The position numbers and the translations under genes were made by a program. A DNA stretch of 14,746 nt from Pseudomonadota bacterium (lineage in GTDB: Bacteria; Pseudomonadota; Gammaproteobacteria; Steroidobacterales; Steroidobacteraceae), in contig JAKBCG010000024.1 in the NCBI GenBank assembly GCA_021808035.1, positions 1 through 14,746 of the forward strand, in the 5' to 3' direction. Below the pieces are notes generated by a model. It made no database searches and was not told where the DNA came from. It worked only from the letters and a program-made list of their open reading frames with translations. This document shows positions 7,401 to 13,851 of the stretch, one piece after another; position 1 is the stretch's first letter; every line of letters starts with the position of its first letter.

Positions 7401-8458
7401 ACGTCGAACGTTATCGGCGAGGCGGCGAAAAGATCCGGCCGGGGACCACCGACGCGCAATCCGTCGATCGATCCACGCAGGGTCAAGCGACCGCCGGTGC
7501 CCGCAAGCGTCGCCCGTGCCGCGCTGAACGACACCGAGTGGCCGACCCGCAATCCTTCCACGTCGATCACGCCGGTCGCGGCCCCGTCGTCGAGGCCACC
7601 GCGCCAGGTCCCGGTCGCGGCGATCCGCTGCCACGCAAGCTCGGGCCGCGGATTCATCGCGGACGCGTCGATCGAGTAGCTGATCTGCACGGACCGTGCG
7701 GCCCAGTCGACCGTGCCGCGGGCGCGCGCATGCAGGGCGCCGGCGTCGACTCGCAGGCGCATCTGCTCCGCCGCGCGCGGGCCTGCCAGCCGCAGGTCGG
7801 CCGACCCTCCGCCGAGAGTCGGCAGCCCGAGCAAGGCTTCGAGCGGTCCGCCCGCGGGCTCCTCGACCGCGATCCGCGCGCTGACCTCGGACGGATCGAC
7901 GACCAGCCCGGCGCGGTAACGGCCCGGTGCGTCGAGCCGGATCGCGTCGATCTGCGCTCGCCACCGATGCGTCGAACGCATCCGCAACGCCCCCTGCACC
8001 GCGAGGGTCGCGGGCCGGCCCACCAAGGCCGGCCCCAGCACGAGGCCTCGGACCGACGCCCGCTGGAGGACGATGCGCGGCATCGGCAAGATCCGCCGAC
8101 GCGCGGCCGAGCCAAGCGGTCGCCGGACGAGGTCGAGTTGCCTGACCCGCAGTTCGTCGACTCGGACCGCATATCGCAGCAGCGCGAGCGGATCCCAGTC
8201 GACCGTGACTGCGTTCGCGGTCAGCCACACGCCGGCGCGATCCCGCAATCGCACCCGGATCGCGGTCAGGTGAGCGGGAAATTCGCCGCCGAGGCCCGAG
8301 ATCTCGACCCGGTCGCGGGTCAGTTCGCGCGTCGCGGCTTCGAGCGCGCGCCGTCCCCGTGGCGTATTGCCGGCGAGCGCGAGCAGCGCGACGAGCGAGG
8401 CCGCGAGCGCGGCGACGGCGCCCAGCGAGACGATCGCGATTCGCAGCCCGACACGCAT
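4463..8458 (-). CDS. tamB: translocation and assembly module protein TamB (AsmA-like inner-membrane protein)
   Basis: 1331 codons from ATG 8458. The start overlaps the tamA stop by one base (TGATG); an in-frame TTG one codon earlier is possible. Residues 1-30 form an N-terminal membrane anchor (RVGLRIAIVSLGAVAALAAS). A very long repetitive beta-rich region follows, as expected for the periplasm-spanning groove of AsmA-like lipid-transfer proteins. The last roughly 300 residues match the TamB C-terminal domain: GRGLDAELGGDIHLGGT, then PPMPPDQILSTLLFGG near residue 1186, LGLDRLTVG, GRYLTSRVYVEARQ, LTRHLQLQTRLG, and the end GLSYQIEY with a terminal aromatic residue. TamB works with TamA and is linked to outer-membrane protein assembly and to phospholipid transport to the outer membrane. 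Its length is close to the E. coli protein of about 1260 residues. No frameshift is seen. Confidence 0.95.
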   Translation of the reverse strand: MRVGLRIAIVSLGAVAALAASLVALLALAGNTPRGRRALEAATRELTRDRVEISGLGGEFPAHLTAIRVRLRDRAGVWLTANAVTVDWDPLALLRYAVRVDELRVRQLDLVRRPLGSAARRRILPMPRIVLQRASVRGLVLGPALVGRPATLAVQGALRMRSTHRWRAQIDAIRLDAPGRYRAGLVVDPSEVSARIAVEEPAGGPLEALLGLPTLGGGSADLRLAGPRAAEQMRLRVDAGALHARARGTVDWAARSVQISYSIDASAMNPRPELAWQRIAATGTWRGGLDDGAATGVIDVEGLRVGHSVSFSAARATLAGTGGRLTLRGSIDGLRVGGPRPDLFAASPITFDVGLLSTPVRRLQIQVDHRLIAVRATLGLSSPWQVDGDIAIPQIEPFAALAGQAWRGRTDVQVHFRPDAAGFGFSIDGRASALSSRTPGLAVLGDRLRLAILGHVGDPAIAVSRFHLTGRDWALSATGSALRRGAAPTGGAADAGVAAWIESLQAQWRLAGPPLADFSAGLAGTLTGSGRIAGPWSHLVAAARFVSRFTVQGSIPGALEARVHTDLAPGGGGEMQLTGRFAAAPVAATAVWRRGSAGTTEVMLRRAAWKSARLAAQLTFDRGGAISAARAQLGVADLGDFAAFAGQPLGGGFVATGRLLTSTDGHPQVQASATIHHARFGALAGDAEIRASGPPRALAVDVDAHLPQVAGAALHVIAAGAWDPVDRTLRIDTGTLQYRGETARLRTPARLAYATGLSVDALDLSLNHAQFRLSGRLAPTLAVKAELAGDTPALVDWILPGFLARGTIDARADLHGRLAAPVGEIRWDAHGMRAADEDALGLPAVDFRGVARLDGDSAQVDGRVAAGRKAGLTITGRMPLRAEGRLDLSIDGAMDLGLAAPTLEARGIYLAGSMRIAAGITGTLRAPLLGGRVELKGAHLRDYVRGLNLANVDATLVGDGDALSVEKFTGSLPPGTVSMTGRIGVLRPGIPVDLRIVAHHATPIASNLITADVDADVRVSGTARDRLEVAGRIQVRRALIGIPNALPPDVAVLAVRRPGEQPPVTVRPVIVALDLTVDAPRQVLVRGRGLDAELGGDIHLGGTVDVPVATGDFTLQRGRFDLAGTKLSFTSGRVGFTGSGLRHRIDPSLDFVAQTSSGGVQTTLRITGLADAPRFELTSVPPMPPDQILSTLLFGGTHPAQISALQAAQVGAALATLSGVGGEGLNPLSWLQRTLGLDRLTVGSAPTAAAAGTGGAARSGATIAAGRYLTSRVYVEARQTTTGSSQLQVNVDLTRHLQLQTRLGTGATILPGTTPENDPGSSIGLSYQIEY

Positions 8459-10317
8459 CAAAACGCCTGGCCCAGTCCGACGTAGATCTCGTAGGGGTCG
8501 TCGTACGGACTATAGCGCTTCGCGGGCACCGCGAAGTCGACCCGGATCGGTCCGATCGGCGTGTAATAGCGGATCCCCGCGCCGATGCCGACGCGCAGCA
8601 CGCTTGGCAGCGGCTTCAAGCTCGCGCTGACCTGGCCGGCGTCGGTGAAGACGGCCGCGCCCCAGTGATTGCCGAATCGCTGCCGGAACTCCAGGGACCC
8701 GGCGATGATCGCGCTACCGCCGATCGGCGTCGTCGTTTTCGGGAACACCGGGCCGACGCCTTGATAGCGGAAGCCGCGGATCGTACCGCTGCCGCCGCCG
8801 TAGAAGCGCTGGTCCGGCGGCAGACTGAACTCCCCGGCTCCCTGAGCGAGACCGGCGAGCGCGCGCGCCGCGAGCACGCTGCGCCCCGGCCGCGTCCAGC
8901 CGAACCGGTGCAGGTCGAGGTAGCCGGCGAGTTTCAGCTGCGTGATCACGAACGTCGCACTCGGCGGGCCGATCGATCGCGTCGGCGTCACCGTGAGCGA
9001 ATTGCGCATGCCCCGGAGCGGATACTGAAGTGGCGATGCGAGGTTCGTCGAATCGTATTCAAGCCCGATCGGCAGCTCGATCAGCGTGTACCGGCGCTGC
9101 AACGGCGATGTGGGCGGCTGGACGATGAGTTCGTGCGCGGCGGTGACGCCGACGTTCGCGGTCCAGTCGGCCGAGAGCTTGCGGACCAGGGTCGCACCGG
9201 TCGTCAGCGCGGTCTGATCGTAGGCGACGAGCGATTGCTTGACCGCGGTGACCGCGAATTGCATCGATTGATCGCGATCACCGAACTCCGGCTTCACGAG
9301 TTTCGCCGACACGTCGTAGCCGAGGCCGGTGGTCGAACTGCCCCCGATGTTCGTGACCGCGGACGACACGCTGAGCCGCTCGGCGTGCCCGAACACGTTC
9401 CGGTCCGTCCAGGTGACGCCGCCGCTGCCACCAAGATCGCTGGAATACGCCGCGTTGATCGACACGGCATGGCGCGGCCGCTCGCGCACGACGAACGTGA
9501 TCGGCACGCCGCCGGCCGCGTCCGGCGACTTGCCGACATGCACGCTGACGGCCGAGAACACGCCGATGTCGACGAGCGCGGTCCGCGCGCGTCCGATCGC
9601 CGCCGGCGAGTACGACTCGCCCCGGCGCAACGGCAGGCGGCTCCGCACGAAGCGCGCGCGGACGCGCTTCAAGCCCTCGATCGATATCGCGCCGATCCGC
9701 ACCCGCGGCCCCGTGACGACCGGGAACGAAAGATCGAGCACCCGCTGCGGGTCGTCGAGCGTCGCGACCGGCGGATCGACCCGGGCGAACGCGTAGCCGC
9801 GATCCTCGAGCGCGGTCCGCAGGCGGGCGGCGCCGGCGAGCACCGCGGCGGCGACCGCGGGCTCGCCCGGTCGCAAGCCGAGGACCGCCCGCGCGAACGG
9901 CGGAACCTGGCCGTCGATCGATATTCGGCCGAGGCGATACAGCGGTCCGAGCGCGAATCCGACGGCGACGGCGGCGTCATGCCCTTTCGGAAGCCGCGCG
10001 AGGTCGTCCGGGAGCCGTGGGTCCGCGAGCGAGCGGCCGTCGATCGTGATCGTGACCGACCCCTGGTAATACCCGAAGCTGTCGAGCACCGTCTTCAGGC
10101 GGTCGACGTCGGTCCGCGCGCGGACGATCAGCCCGAACGGACCGACCGGGGCCGTCCCGCGCAGCGTCCGCAACACCGCGGTCGCCGCGAGCGCGGCGTC
10201 GAGGCCGGTGTTTCCGGTCGGCGCGAGCGACACCCGATACGCGAGCGGATTCGCGGCGAGCGCGACCTGCACGCCGGTCAGGATCAGCGCGACCGCGATG
10301 ATGCTCGCGCGGAGCAT
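8458..10317 (-). CDS. tamA: TamA, Omp85-family outer-membrane protein of the TAM complex
   Basis: 619 codons from ATG 10317. Residues 1-21 are a signal peptide ending ALA before NPLAYRVS. Residues about 22-270 carry the POTRA domains (DVDRLKTVLDSFGYYQGSV, the YRLGRISIDG element, VRIGAISIEGLKRV). The rest is the 16-strand-type barrel: WTDRNVFGHAERLSVS, GLEYDSTN, RFYGGGSGTIRGFRYQG near residue 510 with the Omp85 RGF lid-loop motif, and the C-terminal strand IYVGLGQAF ending in Phe as barrel proteins require. The gene is translationally coupled to tamB. An alternative GTG 10341 overlaps the upstream stop as GTGA and would add eight residues before the signal peptide; neither start has a strong ribosome site. 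The gap to the methyltransferase gene is 20 bases, so the two are probably co-transcribed. Confidence 0.95.
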   Translation of the reverse strand: MLRASIIAVALILTGVQVALAANPLAYRVSLAPTGNTGLDAALAATAVLRTLRGTAPVGPFGLIVRARTDVDRLKTVLDSFGYYQGSVTITIDGRSLADPRLPDDLARLPKGHDAAVAVGFALGPLYRLGRISIDGQVPPFARAVLGLRPGEPAVAAAVLAGAARLRTALEDRGYAFARVDPPVATLDDPQRVLDLSFPVVTGPRVRIGAISIEGLKRVRARFVRSRLPLRRGESYSPAAIGRARTALVDIGVFSAVSVHVGKSPDAAGGVPITFVVRERPRHAVSINAAYSSDLGGSGGVTWTDRNVFGHAERLSVSSAVTNIGGSSTTGLGYDVSAKLVKPEFGDRDQSMQFAVTAVKQSLVAYDQTALTTGATLVRKLSADWTANVGVTAAHELIVQPPTSPLQRRYTLIELPIGLEYDSTNLASPLQYPLRGMRNSLTVTPTRSIGPPSATFVITQLKLAGYLDLHRFGWTRPGRSVLAARALAGLAQGAGEFSLPPDQRFYGGGSGTIRGFRYQGVGPVFPKTTTPIGGSAIIAGSLEFRQRFGNHWGAAVFTDAGQVSASLKPLPSVLRVGIGAGIRYYTPIGPIRVDFAVPAKRYSPYDDPYEIYVGLGQAF

Positions 10318-10337
10318 CGATCGTGGGGCGCCGTCCG

Positions 10338-11606
10338 TCACGGCAGGATTTGCGGACGGGGGATCGGGACCGCGAAACGCCCGCCCCATTCGCGGATGTA
10401 GGCCATCTGCTCGACGATCTCCTCGCGCCAGTTCCATGGCAGGATCAGCACGACGTCCGGCCGCGTCTCACGGATCCGCGCCGGTGCGTGGATCGGGATG
10501 CGGGTGCCCGGCGTGAACCGGCCCTGCTTGTAGGGATTGCGGTCGACCGTGTAATCGAGGAAATCGGTGCGGACGCCGCAGTAATTGAGGAGCGTATTGC
10601 CCTTGCCCGGCGCACCGTAGCCGACGACCGTCTTGCCGCGCCGCTTCAGGTCGATCAGGAACTCCAGAATGTCGCGTTTCGTCGCCTTGACCCGCTCGTC
10701 GAACCGGCGGTAGGTCGCCAGATCCTCGAGGCCGAGCTGCCGCTCCTGCGCGCGCATCCGCGCAACCCGCTCGGACGGCGGCTTCGTCCGATCGTCGGCG
10801 TGGCACCCGTATATCCGGATCGAACCGCCGTGCGTCGGCAGCTCCTCGACGTCGAACAGCCTGAGGCCGTGCGCCGCGAACACGCGGGCGGCGGTCGCGA
10901 AGGAGAAGTAGCTGAAATGCTCGTGGTAGATCGTGTCGAACTGATTCTCCTCGATCAACCGCTGCAGGTGCGGAAACTCCATCGTCAGCACGGCATCCGG
11001 CTTCATCAACGTCTTCAGGCCGGCGACGAAATCGTTCAGGTCCGGCACGTGCGCGAGCACGTTGTTGCCGATCACGAGATCCGCCCGGCCGTGTTCGCCG
11101 ACGATCCGCGCCGCGTTCGCGCGGGAATGGAAGGACACGTCGGTGCGGACTCCGGCGTCGACCGCGGCGCGGGCGACATTCGCCGCCGGCTCGATCCCGA
11201 GCACCGGCACGCCCGCCGCGGCGAAGTGGCGCAGCAGGTAGCCGTCGTTGCTCGCGATCTCGACCACCAGGCTGCCGGCGCCGAGCCGCAGGCGTTCGCG
11301 CATCCGGTCCGCATAGCGGGCGGCATGCGCGATCCAGGCATCGGAGAACGACGAGAAGTACGCGTACTCGCTGAAGATCTCCGCGGGCGCGACGAATTCG
11401 TCGAGCTGCACGAGCAGGCAGTCATGGCAGACGCGCGCATGCAGCGGATAGAACGGCTCCATCGCGTGCAGCCGGTCGGCCTCGAGGAAGCTCTGGACCA
11501 GCGGCGACGCGCCGAGGTCCGCGAACGTCGACGCGTCGCACCCGCCGCAGAAACGGCACTTGAACCTCCCGACTGTCCGCGCCACCGCCGTGATCGCCAT
11601 CGCCAT
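10338..11606 (-). CDS. NDP-sugar C-methyltransferase, SAM-dependent (TylC3/NovU/TcaB9 type)
   Basis: 422 codons from ATG 11606; GAGG lies 8 bases upstream, and ATG 11600 is also possible. The N-terminal zinc module has CRFC (C17, C20) and CHDC (C60, C63). The SAM-binding core has VVEIASNDGYLL (114-125), GIEP (137-140) and IGNNVLAHVPDL (179-190). The catalytic-region motif IYHEHFSYFS (226-235) contains the Tyr-His-Glu-His group used by C-3 methyltransferases. The C-terminal domain shows VVGYGAPGKGNTLLNY (327-342) and LPWNWREEI (389-397). All three domains of this family are therefore intact at normal length. Such enzymes methylate carbon 3 of dTDP-4-keto-6-deoxy sugars for branched sugars in antibiotics or cell-surface glycans. 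No other sugar-nucleotide genes are in the window, so the sugar is unknown. It lies directly upstream of tamA. Confidence 0.92.
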   Translation of the reverse strand: MAMAITAVARTVGRFKCRFCGGCDASTFADLGASPLVQSFLEADRLHAMEPFYPLHARVCHDCLLVQLDEFVAPAEIFSEYAYFSSFSDAWIAHAARYADRMRERLRLGAGSLVVEIASNDGYLLRHFAAAGVPVLGIEPAANVARAAVDAGVRTDVSFHSRANAARIVGEHGRADLVIGNNVLAHVPDLNDFVAGLKTLMKPDAVLTMEFPHLQRLIEENQFDTIYHEHFSYFSFATAARVFAAHGLRLFDVEELPTHGGSIRIYGCHADDRTKPPSERVARMRAQERQLGLEDLATYRRFDERVKATKRDILEFLIDLKRRGKTVVGYGAPGKGNTLLNYCGVRTDFLDYTVDRNPYKQGRFTPGTRIPIHAPARIRETRPDVVLILPWNWREEIVEQMAYIREWGGRFAVPIPRPQILP

Positions 11607-11640
11607 TGCTGCCGCCTCGCTCGAGCGCCGATTCGCCGCC

Positions 11641-11646
11641 AGTATA
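11641..11646 (-). promoter_or_regulatory. possible -10 element upstream of the methyltransferase-tamAB series
   Basis: The minus strand reads TATACT (11646-11641), five of six matching the sigma-70 -10 consensus, 34 bases before ATG 11606 in the 93-base gap after the dehydrogenase-like gene. No convincing -35 hexamer is present at the right spacing, so this is weak. Confidence 0.25.
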
Positions 11647-11699
11647 AGGGCAGCGAGCATCCGCCCGGAGGGGAAGGGCTGAGAACGCGCGTCGCGCGC

Positions 11700-13721
11700 T
11701 CAGCGCAGGATCAGGACGCGATCGCGTGCCGCGGGCCGATCGCCGCCTCGGCCGAGCTCGCGCGCGACCGCGTGCGCCGAGTAAACCGCGGCGGCGATGA
11801 TCGACGGCTGGCGGCAGTCCCCGATGCGCACCACCCGGGAGTCCGGCGCGCCGCCGTCGGATCCGACGAGCGCGGCATGCAGCCCATCCTCCGGCTCCCG
11901 CGACGTGACGAGCACGAGCGCATCGGCACCCCAGGTCGCCGCACGGCCCGTGAACACGCATTCGGCACGCGCCGTCCCCCCGTCGAAACCGACGACGGCG
12001 GTGCTCACCACGATCTCGATTCCCGCCTCGAGCATCCCGCGTTGCGTGCGCCGCTGCTCGGCCGTGTGACTGCTCCACTCGCCCGCTCGGCCGGCGGTCG
12101 TCACGTAGCGCACGCTCGCGCCGGCATGGGCGAGCGCGAGCGCGATCACCGGGCCGATGTAATAATGGTCGTCGTCGAAGACGACGACCCGGCCCTCGGG
12201 CCGGATGCCGTCCATCACGTCGTCCGGGGTATAGACGCGCGCCGGTCCGAGTTCGATCGGACCCGCGTGCCAGCGCCCGGTCCCGTCGCGCCGCCAGCGC
12301 GCGCCGGTCGCGATCAGCACATGATCGGCGGCGAACTCGCGGATCGTCGCCGCGTCGAGCGCACTGCCGTAGTAGGTCGCGACGTTCGCCATCCGGGCGA
12401 TCTGGCCGACCCGGTGGTCGCGCACTCGCGCCCAGGCCGCGAGCCCGGGCAGGCGGCTCTCGCGGCTGACGCGTCCGCCGGGGAACGGCTCCCGCTCGGC
12501 GAGCGACACCTCGAAGCCACGACGTCCGAGCACCTGCGCGGCCTCGAGTCCGGCGGCACCGGCACCGACGATCAGCACCGAACCCCGTCCCTCCGGAACG
12601 CGTTCGGGATGCCACCCGCGACGCCACTCCTCGCCGATCGTGGGATTCTGCGTGCAGCGGATCGGCGCGCCGCGCGCGTCGTGCGCGTAACACACGTTGC
12701 AGCCGATGCACTCGCGGATCTCGTCGATCCGGCCGTCGCGGATCTTGCTCGGCAGGAACGGATCGGCGATCGACGGGCGCGCAGCGCCGACGAGATCGAC
12801 GATGCCGCTGCGAACCTGACGCAGCATCGCGTCCGGCGACGTGAAGCGCCCGACGCTCACGACGGGCCGGCCGGTGAGCCCCCGCACCGCGCGCACGCGG
12901 GCCTCGAGCGCACCTTCCTCGACGAACCGCGAGGAGCCCATTTCCTCCTCGTAGTCGCCGATCACCAGGTCCCAGAGATCGGCGAGCGGGCCGAGCACGG
13001 CGAGCAGCTCGTGCGCCTCCTCGCTGGTCAAGTGCGGATCGCCGTGGCCGTCGGCGGAGAATCGGGCCGCGACCGCGCAGCGCTCGCCGACCGCGTCGCG
13101 GGTCTCCTCGAGGAGCTCCCGGAACAGACGCGCCCGGTTCGCGAGCGATCCGCCGTATTCGTCCCGCCGGCCGTTCAGGCTCCGCGACAGGAACTCCGCG
13201 AGCAGATAGCCGTGGGTCGGGTACACGTACACGATGTCGAAGCCCGCGGCGCGCGCGCGGCGCGCGGCGGCCCGGTGCCATTCCTTCAAGCGGCGGATGT
13301 CGGCCCGATCCATGCGTTGCGATTGGACCGGATCCTCCCGGGACGGCATCGAACGCACGCCGAGCGAGGGCTCGCGTGTCGCCAGGTTCGCGACGTAGCT
13401 GCCGCCGTGCCAGAGCTCGATCCCGGCGAGCGCCCCGTGCCGGTGGATACCGTCGGCGATCGCCGCCAGGTTCGCGACGTCGCCCTCGTCCCAGACCGAG
13501 GCGAACGGGTACGGATGATCGTCCGAGCTTGGATGGATCGAACAATACTCGGTGCAGACGACGCCCCAGCCGCCCTCGGCCTTCACCTCGCGCAGCGCCG
13601 CCAGGGTCTGGGGCAACGCATGCCCCATGCCGGTGCAGTGCGGGACCTGGTAGAAGCGGTTCGGCGCGGTGACCGGCCCGATCCGCAGGGGTTCGAACAG
13701 TGGCGCAAATCGAGAGTCCAT
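11700..13721 (-). CDS. trimethylamine/histamine dehydrogenase-like iron-sulfur flavoprotein
   Basis: 673 codons from ATG 13721, with GAGGG 10 bases upstream; ATG 13742 would add MAEGCLT but lacks a ribosome site. Residues about 6-330 are an Old-Yellow-Enzyme-type FMN barrel closely resembling Methylophilus trimethylamine dehydrogenase: NRFYQVPHCTGMG (C29 matches the Cys that binds 6-S-cysteinyl FMN), VKAEGGWGVVCTEYCSIHP, VWDEGDV, IELWHGG, FDIVYVYPTHGY, YGGSLANRARLF and ARPSIADPFLP. The 4Fe-4S cluster ligands are C338, C341, C344 and C356 (CIGCNVC, then CTQNPTIGEEWRRGWHPE). Residues about 380-673 are the nucleotide-binding half (VLIVGAGAAGLEAAQVLG, ATGARWRRDGTG). The family oxidatively removes methyl or amino groups from amines and passes electrons to an electron-transfer flavoprotein. 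Catalytic Y167, H170 and D256 are present; the substrate pocket differs (see findings). It is divergent from an MttB-family gene. Confidence 0.92.
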   Translation of the reverse strand: MDSRFAPLFEPLRIGPVTAPNRFYQVPHCTGMGHALPQTLAALREVKAEGGWGVVCTEYCSIHPSSDDHPYPFASVWDEGDVANLAAIADGIHRHGALAGIELWHGGSYVANLATREPSLGVRSMPSREDPVQSQRMDRADIRRLKEWHRAAARRARAAGFDIVYVYPTHGYLLAEFLSRSLNGRRDEYGGSLANRARLFRELLEETRDAVGERCAVAARFSADGHGDPHLTSEEAHELLAVLGPLADLWDLVIGDYEEEMGSSRFVEEGALEARVRAVRGLTGRPVVSVGRFTSPDAMLRQVRSGIVDLVGAARPSIADPFLPSKIRDGRIDEIRECIGCNVCYAHDARGAPIRCTQNPTIGEEWRRGWHPERVPEGRGSVLIVGAGAAGLEAAQVLGRRGFEVSLAEREPFPGGRVSRESRLPGLAAWARVRDHRVGQIARMANVATYYGSALDAATIREFAADHVLIATGARWRRDGTGRWHAGPIELGPARVYTPDDVMDGIRPEGRVVVFDDDHYYIGPVIALALAHAGASVRYVTTAGRAGEWSSHTAEQRRTQRGMLEAGIEIVVSTAVVGFDGGTARAECVFTGRAATWGADALVLVTSREPEDGLHAALVGSDGGAPDSRVVRIGDCRQPSIIAAAVYSAHAVARELGRGGDRPAARDRVLILR

Positions 13722-13782
13722 CGTCAGGCAGCCCTCGGCCATCGGGCGGTACCGGCGTCGAGCCTCTGGACGGCGGACCGGC

Positions 13783-13812
13783 TTGGCGCCCTGAATTATA
13801 TGGACATATAAT
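13783..13812 (+). promoter_or_regulatory. candidate sigma-70 promoter for the MttB-family gene
   Basis: TTGGCG (13783-13788, four of six to consensus), an 18-base spacer and a perfect TATAAT (13807-13812). A start near 13819 gives a leader of about 33 bases containing the GAGGAA ribosome site. The -10 box lies inside the right arm of the palindrome, so a bound regulator would block it. Confidence 0.5.
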
Positions 13813-13813
13813 T
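13794..13813. promoter_or_regulatory. perfect AT-rich palindrome, probable operator (site 1)
   Basis: Arms 13794-13802 (AATTATATG) and 13805-13813 (CATATAATT) are exact inverse complements with GA at the centre. It sits between two divergent catabolic-type genes in an otherwise GC-rich genome and overlaps TATAAT boxes on both strands, as expected for a repressor site controlling both genes. The regulator is not in the window. Confidence 0.65.
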
Positions 13814-13834
13814 TAATATGTTTTCATATAATTT
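13814..13834. promoter_or_regulatory. second, imperfect operator-like half (site 2)
   Basis: ATATG (13816-13820), four T, then CATAT (13825-13829) form an inverted repeat. CATATAATTT at 13825-13834 repeats 13805-13814 exactly at a 20-base interval, about two helix turns. Its TATAAT (13827-13832) is too close to the ribosome site to be the main -10 box, so this is more likely a second binding site than a second promoter. Confidence 0.45.
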
Positions 13835-13851
13835 GCCTGAGGAACGCACCC

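Noticed and set aside
8359..10401. 680-codon plus-strand open frame, with similar ones at 5162-7102 and 7352-8485
   Set aside because: They are antisense to tamA and tamB, with low-complexity Arg/Asp-rich translations and no recognisable family.
11681..11702. GC-rich inverted repeat just after the dehydrogenase stop
   Set aside because: The stem is interrupted and no T-tract follows in the direction of transcription, so I do not call an intrinsic terminator.
10323..13811. 1162-codon plus-strand open frame
   Set aside because: It lies antisense to the methyltransferase and dehydrogenase genes, is extremely rich in Arg, Asp and His, and shows no domain. It is an open shadow of GC-rich codon use.
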